8,535 nt of DNA. It comes from Caryophanales bacterium (lineage in GTDB: Bacteria; Bacillota_I; Bacilli_A; RFN20; CAG-826). How positions within the stretch are numbered: position 1 is the first letter of the stretch; every line of letters begins with the position of its first letter. The translations under genes were made by a program, and so were the position numbers. The stretch lies in the NCBI GenBank assembly GCA_028726925.1, contig JAQYPI010000091.1:1-8535 (forward strand). Direction: 5' to 3'. Shown in pieces: positions 5,712 to 8,535 of this stretch. The notes below the pieces were generated by a model, which worked only from the letters and a program-made list of their open reading frames with translations, was not told the DNA's origin and did no database searches.

Positions 5712-7382
5712 ATGAACGACATTGTAAAAATCTACGCTCTCGGCGGCCTCGACGAGAACGGCAAATGCATGATCTGCGTCCAGGTCAACGACGATATCTA
5801 CGTCGTCGGCACTGGCGCCCTCATCCCGGACAAGACGATGCCCGGCATCGATTACGTGATCCCCGGCATCGATTACCTCGTCGCCCACAAGAGCCAAGTG
5901 AAAGCCTATTTGCTCCTCCACGGCCACGACGACGAGCTCGGGGCGCTCCCCTTCATCTATGAGCAGGTGCCCGCCCCGGTCTACGGGAGCCCCATCACCC
6001 TCCAAATGCTCAAGATCTTCACCCAGCACGTGAAGAAAGACCCGTCGATGTTCGACCTTCATCCCGTCCCGGCAACCTCGTCATTCCGCATCGGGAGCCG
6101 TGTTTTCCATTTCTTCCATACGGCGCACAACATCGCGGATTCCTGCGGCCTCGCCATCGAGACGACCCTCGGGAACGTCGTTTTCACGGGCGATTTCGTG
6201 ATCGAGAACAGCGCGGACCCGAACTATCTAAATGACATGAACGCGATCGCCAAGCTCTCCGAATCCCCCACCCTCGCCCTTCTGACGGAATCCGTCTACG
6301 CGACCCGCCCGGGCTACACCGCCCCGCTTTACAAGCTCACCCCGCACATCGAGGAAACGTTCAAGAACGCCCCCGGGCGCATCTTCGTCTCCCTTTCCCA
6401 GACGAACCTCTACAACCTGGAGGAAATCGTCCGTCTCGCTCGGGCTTACCGCAAGAAAGTGGTTTGCTATGACGAAGCCACCAGGAACACGATCGACGAA
6501 ATGTCTTCCTGTGGCCAGCTCATCATCCCGCCCGCGAATTACGGGACCACCGACGACATCTTGCGCACCCGCGACCAGGACCTTGTCATCGTGATGCTCG
6601 GATTCGGTTCGCGCCTCTTCCGCAAGATCGCCTTGCTCGCTTCCGGCCAGAACGAGGATCGCCGCATCCGCCTCAAGGAGACGGACACCTTCATTCTCGC
6701 GAACCCGAGCAACGACAACACCGAGATCGAGTACGTGGACGCCGCCGACGAACTCTACCGTTCCCCCGCTTCCGTCCAAATCATCCCGAAGAAGTCCTTC
6801 CTCAAGATGCACGCCTCGGAAGAAGACCTCAAGATGATGGCCTCCATCCTCAAGCCGAAGTATTACGTCCCCGTCAAAGGCCTCTTCAAGGATTTGCTTG
6901 CCAACGCGCAGCTCGCCCTCTCGATGGGCATCAATTTGAACCACAACAGCGTTTTCGTCCTCGAGAACGGCCTCACCCTCCGCATCGACGAGAAAGGCGC
7001 CAAGCTCATCGACGAGAAGATCCCCCACGGCGACGTCATGATCGACGGGGCCGGGGTCGGCGACGTCTCCCCTGAGGTCCTTGGGGACCGCCAGCGCCTC
7101 GCCGAAGGCGTCGTCATCATCGCGGCCACGATTTCGCGTTCCCGCCAGCAAGTCGTCGCGGGGCCCGACGTCCAGATGCGCGGCTTCCTCTATGGGAAAG
7201 ACGCCGAAGTCCTCATCCGCGAGGTCACCAAGGTCTTCGACGTGACCGTCGCCGAGTTCCTCGACCGCGACTACAACATCGGCGAAGTGCGCCAGAACGT
7301 CTACGAGCGCACCCTCCGCGCCATCCGCCGCATCAGCGGGAAAGAACCGATGGTCCTTCCCCTTCTCATCGAGATCGATTGA
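5712..7382 (+). CDS. rnjB: Ribonuclease J2-like protein with degenerate active site
   Basis: A 556-residue metallo-beta-lactamase / beta-CASP protein of full RNase J length. It opens with KIYALGGL (6-13) and ends with the RNase J C-terminal domain (about 441-556; DGAGVGDV at 445-452, GPDVQMRGF at 484-492). Several catalytic positions are changed. The HxHxDH metal motif reads HGHDDE (70-75), losing the last His. The strand before it has VVGTGA instead of the usual acidic IDAG-type segment (31-36). The beta-CASP PVHGEYR motif reads PVKGLFK (387-393), replacing a catalytic His with K389. Retained are H70, H72, D74, H139, D161 (TGDF) and H367 (KMHAS). RNase J2 proteins of Bacilli are similarly degenerate and act as weakly active partners of RNase J1, so that role is inferred here. 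The next gene is ftsK-like, as next to rnjB in Bacillus subtilis. It is probably the last gene of the operon starting at 2058. Confidence 0.88.
   Translation: MNDIVKIYALGGLDENGKCMICVQVNDDIYVVGTGALIPDKTMPGIDYVIPGIDYLVAHKSQVKAYLLLHGHDDELGALPFIYEQVPAPVYGSPITLQMLKIFTQHVKKDPSMFDLHPVPATSSFRIGSRVFHFFHTAHNIADSCGLAIETTLGNVVFTGDFVIENSADPNYLNDMNAIAKLSESPTLALLTESVYATRPGYTAPLYKLTPHIEETFKNAPGRIFVSLSQTNLYNLEEIVRLARAYRKKVVCYDEATRNTIDEMSSCGQLIIPPANYGTTDDILRTRDQDLVIVMLGFGSRLFRKIALLASGQNEDRRIRLKETDTFILANPSNDNTEIEYVDAADELYRSPASVQIIPKKSFLKMHASEEDLKMMASILKPKYYVPVKGLFKDLLANAQLALSMGINLNHNSVFVLENGLTLRIDEKGAKLIDEKIPHGDVMIDGAGVGDVSPEVLGDRQRLAEGVVIIAATISRSRQQVVAGPDVQMRGFLYGKDAEVLIREVTKVFDVTVAEFLDRDYNIGEVRQNVYERTLRAIRRISGKEPMVLPLLIEID
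5841..5876 (+). repeat. 15-bp direct repeat inside the RNase J-like gene
   Basis: CCCGGCATCGATTAC occurs at 5841-5855 and again at 5862-5876, exactly 21 bases (7 codons) apart and in frame, encoding PGIDY twice (44-48 and 51-55). In usual RNase J proteins only the first GIDY is conserved. It may be chance convergence helped by biased codon use, or a small local copy event. Confidence 0.7.
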
Positions 7383-7391
7383 TTCCCAAAC

Positions 7392-7440
7392 ACCCTCCCC
7401 GGAGCGATATACGCCCCTTCACAAAGGGAGGGTTTTATTT
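7392..7440 (+). terminator. Intrinsic terminator of the glp-like / RNase J operon
   Basis: ACCCTCCC (7392-7399) pairs perfectly with GGGAGGGT (7426-7433), followed by the T-rich run TTTATTT (7434-7440). The 26-base loop is long but can itself fold (GCG 7404-7406 with CGC 7412-7414, plus flanking GG/CC). It begins 9 bases after the RNase J stop. The whole of a predicted promoter lies inside and at the end of this element. Confidence 0.72.
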
Positions 7441-7445
7441 ATAAT
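7418..7445 (+). promoter_or_regulatory. Predicted ftsK promoter nested in the terminator
   Basis: TTCACA (-35, 7418-7423, five of six consensus bases), a 16-base spacer and a perfect TATAAT (-10, 7440-7445). The -35 lies in the terminator loop and the -10 starts in its T-run. Transcription would begin near 7452, giving a leader of about 21 bases. The TTCAC -35 is shared with the promoter at 2020-2048. Confidence 0.65.
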
Positions 7446-7446
7446 A

Positions 7447-7472
7447 AAGAAGCCGGGTTTTCCCGCCTTTTT
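7447..7472 (+). other. Hairpin with terminal T-run directly before the ftsK start codon
   Basis: AAGAAGCCGGG (7447-7457) pairs with CCCGCCTTTTT (7462-7472) around a TTTT loop, with one C-C mismatch and one G-T pair. It ends on the base before the ATG at 7473. It has the shape of a second intrinsic terminator for readthrough from the operon, or of a leader structure masking the start. A transcript starting at about 7452 would keep only the GC core. Confidence 0.5.
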
Positions 7473-8535
7473 ATGACCAAGAAAAAGAAGAAGCCAGCCC
7501 CCAATATCCAGAAGATCGCCAAAGCCGGCGGATTCCTTCTCGTTTTGCTTGCCCTTCTGTTCGGGCTTTCCCCCGTCTCGCGCCTTTGGGGCCTTTCTTA
7601 CGTCGCTTATTTCCCGCTTGGGATTGCTTCTTTCGCCTTCCTCGTCCTCGCCCTCTTCGCCGAAGGCATCGCCTTGATCCGCTTCGACAAGTCGACCGGG
7701 CGCATCCCCGCCCGCGTTTGGGTTGGCGCCGCCTTGCTTTCCTTTGCCTTGTCATTGACCTTAACCTTTGCCTTGTCCAAGGAAACCGTTTCCCTTGCTT
7801 CTTTCTCTGATTTCTTCGCCCGTTATAACGGGGCCGGGAATTCGTTCGCGGGTTTCTTCCTCGAAACCGGTATCTACGGCGGGGTGCTCGGCTTCGTTCT
7901 CGCGGGCTTCGTCGCCCAATATGCCGGCCAAGGCTGGCTCATCGCTCTCTTCGCCGTCCTTTTCCTCATCGCCTTCCTCGTCCTTTTCTTCCCCGCGATT
8001 CTCGCATTCGTCCGCGGCCTCCGTTCGCGGCGCGCGATCTTGCGTTCCAAACGGAAACGCATCGAGGAAGAAGAACGGGCCCAAAGGGAATCCTTGGAAC
8101 GGGAGATCAACGACTATGGCTCCCCGGACGCCCAAAACGGCGAATCCGCTCCGATGCCTCACGAGATCCCCGTCCCCGTGTTCCATTACGAACGCCCCGA
8201 GGAAGAAGAATTCGACCCGGAACCCCCGTTTGCTCCCGAACCGCCCCGTCCCACCCGTGAAACTCGGCGCTTTGTCCGGGCTTCTAACGCCTTTTATTCC
8301 CCACAGGCCAAGGGCCAGGGAAGCGAAAACGCCGGGAAGGCGACCCCTTCCTCAAGCGCGCCTGGCCTCCCCAAAGACCTTCCAACCCCGATGCCGGGCC
8401 CCTTTTCGGATGCCCCCGTCCGCCACGTCGGATTGCAGCCCGCTTATCTTGTCGGCCCCGGCGGGGCTGGCCTCGACACCGGCCCGGGACTAAAACCCCT
8501 TTTCCCGACGGCCCCGGAAGAAGAGCCCGAGCCCG
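7473..8535 (+). CDS. ftsK: FtsK/SpoIIIE-type DNA translocase, N-terminal part, runs off the right edge
   Basis: The frame stays open for 354 codons to the window edge. A basic start (KKKKK at 3-7) precedes hydrophobic segments at about 20-35, 41-69, 82-102, 133-152 and 155-180, typical of a multi-span membrane anchor. A basic then charged, probably helical stretch (183-212) follows, then a long Pro/Glu-rich low-complexity linker (213 onward). This is the plan of the FtsK/SpoIIIE N-terminus, whose motor and gamma domains would lie beyond 8535; the motor is not visible, so the call rests on architecture and on the position after an RNase J2-like gene, as in Bacillus subtilis rnjB-spoIIIE. FtsK pumps chromosomal DNA through the division septum. 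ATG 7473 is the first in-frame Met after the promoter; no Shine-Dalgarno sequence is visible before it. Another membrane protein with an acidic tail remains possible. Confidence 0.7.
   Translation, partial: MTKKKKKPAPNIQKIAKAGGFLLVLLALLFGLSPVSRLWGLSYVAYFPLGIASFAFLVLALFAEGIALIRFDKSTGRIPARVWVGAALLSFALSLTLTFALSKETVSLASFSDFFARYNGAGNSFAGFFLETGIYGGVLGFVLAGFVAQYAGQGWLIALFAVLFLIAFLVLFFPAILAFVRGLRSRRAILRSKRKRIEEEERAQRESLEREINDYGSPDAQNGESAPMPHEIPVPVFHYERPEEEEFDPEPPFAPEPPRPTRETRRFVRASNAFYSPQAKGQGSENAGKATPSSSAPGLPKDLPTPMPGPFSDAPVRHVGLQPAYLVGPGGAGLDTGPGLKPLFPTAPEEEPEP

Noticed and set aside
6228..7151. Minus-strand open frame (307 codons) opposite the RNase J-like gene
   Set aside because: Composition artefact of the strongly biased third codon positions of the real gene.
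7768..8493. 241-codon plus-strand frame within the ftsK-like region
   Set aside because: It is Ser/Pro/Arg-rich without domains and overlaps the frame from 7473, which is open to the edge and has coherent membrane segments and a typical translocase layout.
1..8535. Mobile element, CRISPR array, tRNA or rRNA, phage or defence system
   Set aside because: No transposase, integrase, repeat-spacer pattern, tRNA cloverleaf or rRNA segment was seen; every gene recognised is a housekeeping or metabolic type.

Overview
The window looks like a chromosomal segment of a GC-rich Bacillota-type bacterium (roughly 60% GC by eye, strong preference for C-ending codons). Three things suggest this. It carries a ribonuclease J of the degenerate J2 type directly upstream of an FtsK/SpoIIIE-type membrane protein, the arrangement known around Bacillus subtilis rnjB and spoIIIE. 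It carries a GlpA-like / flavoprotein / DUF1667 trio of the kind found in anaerobic Firmicutes and Thermotogae. TGA is used as a stop in several genes while Trp is read from TGG, so the standard bacterial code applies and a code-4 mollicute is excluded. The exact lineage cannot be fixed from this sequence.

Layout. Bases 2-892 are the 3' end of pnp (polynucleotide phosphorylase; end of the second RNase PH domain, KH, S1 and a basic Gly/Arg-rich tail). A short bidirectional terminator (897-920) separates it from a convergent gene on the minus strand (923-1951), a spermidine-synthase-like class I methyltransferase of unknown substrate. The 106-base divergent region 1952-2057 holds a promoter in each direction and a perfect 8-bp inverted repeat over the rightward promoter. 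From 2058 to 7382 five plus-strand genes lie head to tail with small overlaps or short gaps and no visible terminator: a GlpA-like FAD dehydrogenase with a C-terminal [2Fe-2S] domain, a second FAD/NAD(P)H-type flavoprotein, a small Cys-rich DUF1667 protein, a YfcE-type phosphodiesterase and the RNase J-like protein. A terminator (7392-7440) with a promoter nested inside it follows. The N-terminal half of an FtsK/SpoIIIE-like protein (7473 to the right edge) completes the window.

How the genes may work together. The first three operon genes most likely form an anaerobic sn-glycerol-3-phosphate (or related 2-hydroxyacid) dehydrogenase complex with no GlpC-type membrane subunit in the window. 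The next two act on phosphodiesters and RNA. PNPase and RNase J are both RNA-decay enzymes, and FtsK moves DNA at division. The most notable points are the loss of several metal-binding residues in the RNase J-like protein, the near-leaderless start sites predicted for both divergent genes, and the unusual terminator/promoter/hairpin stack before ftsK. I see no transposon, CRISPR array, tRNA, rRNA or phage gene. No stretch longer than about 110 bases lacks a gene. Overall this is core-genome-like territory rather than an accessory island.
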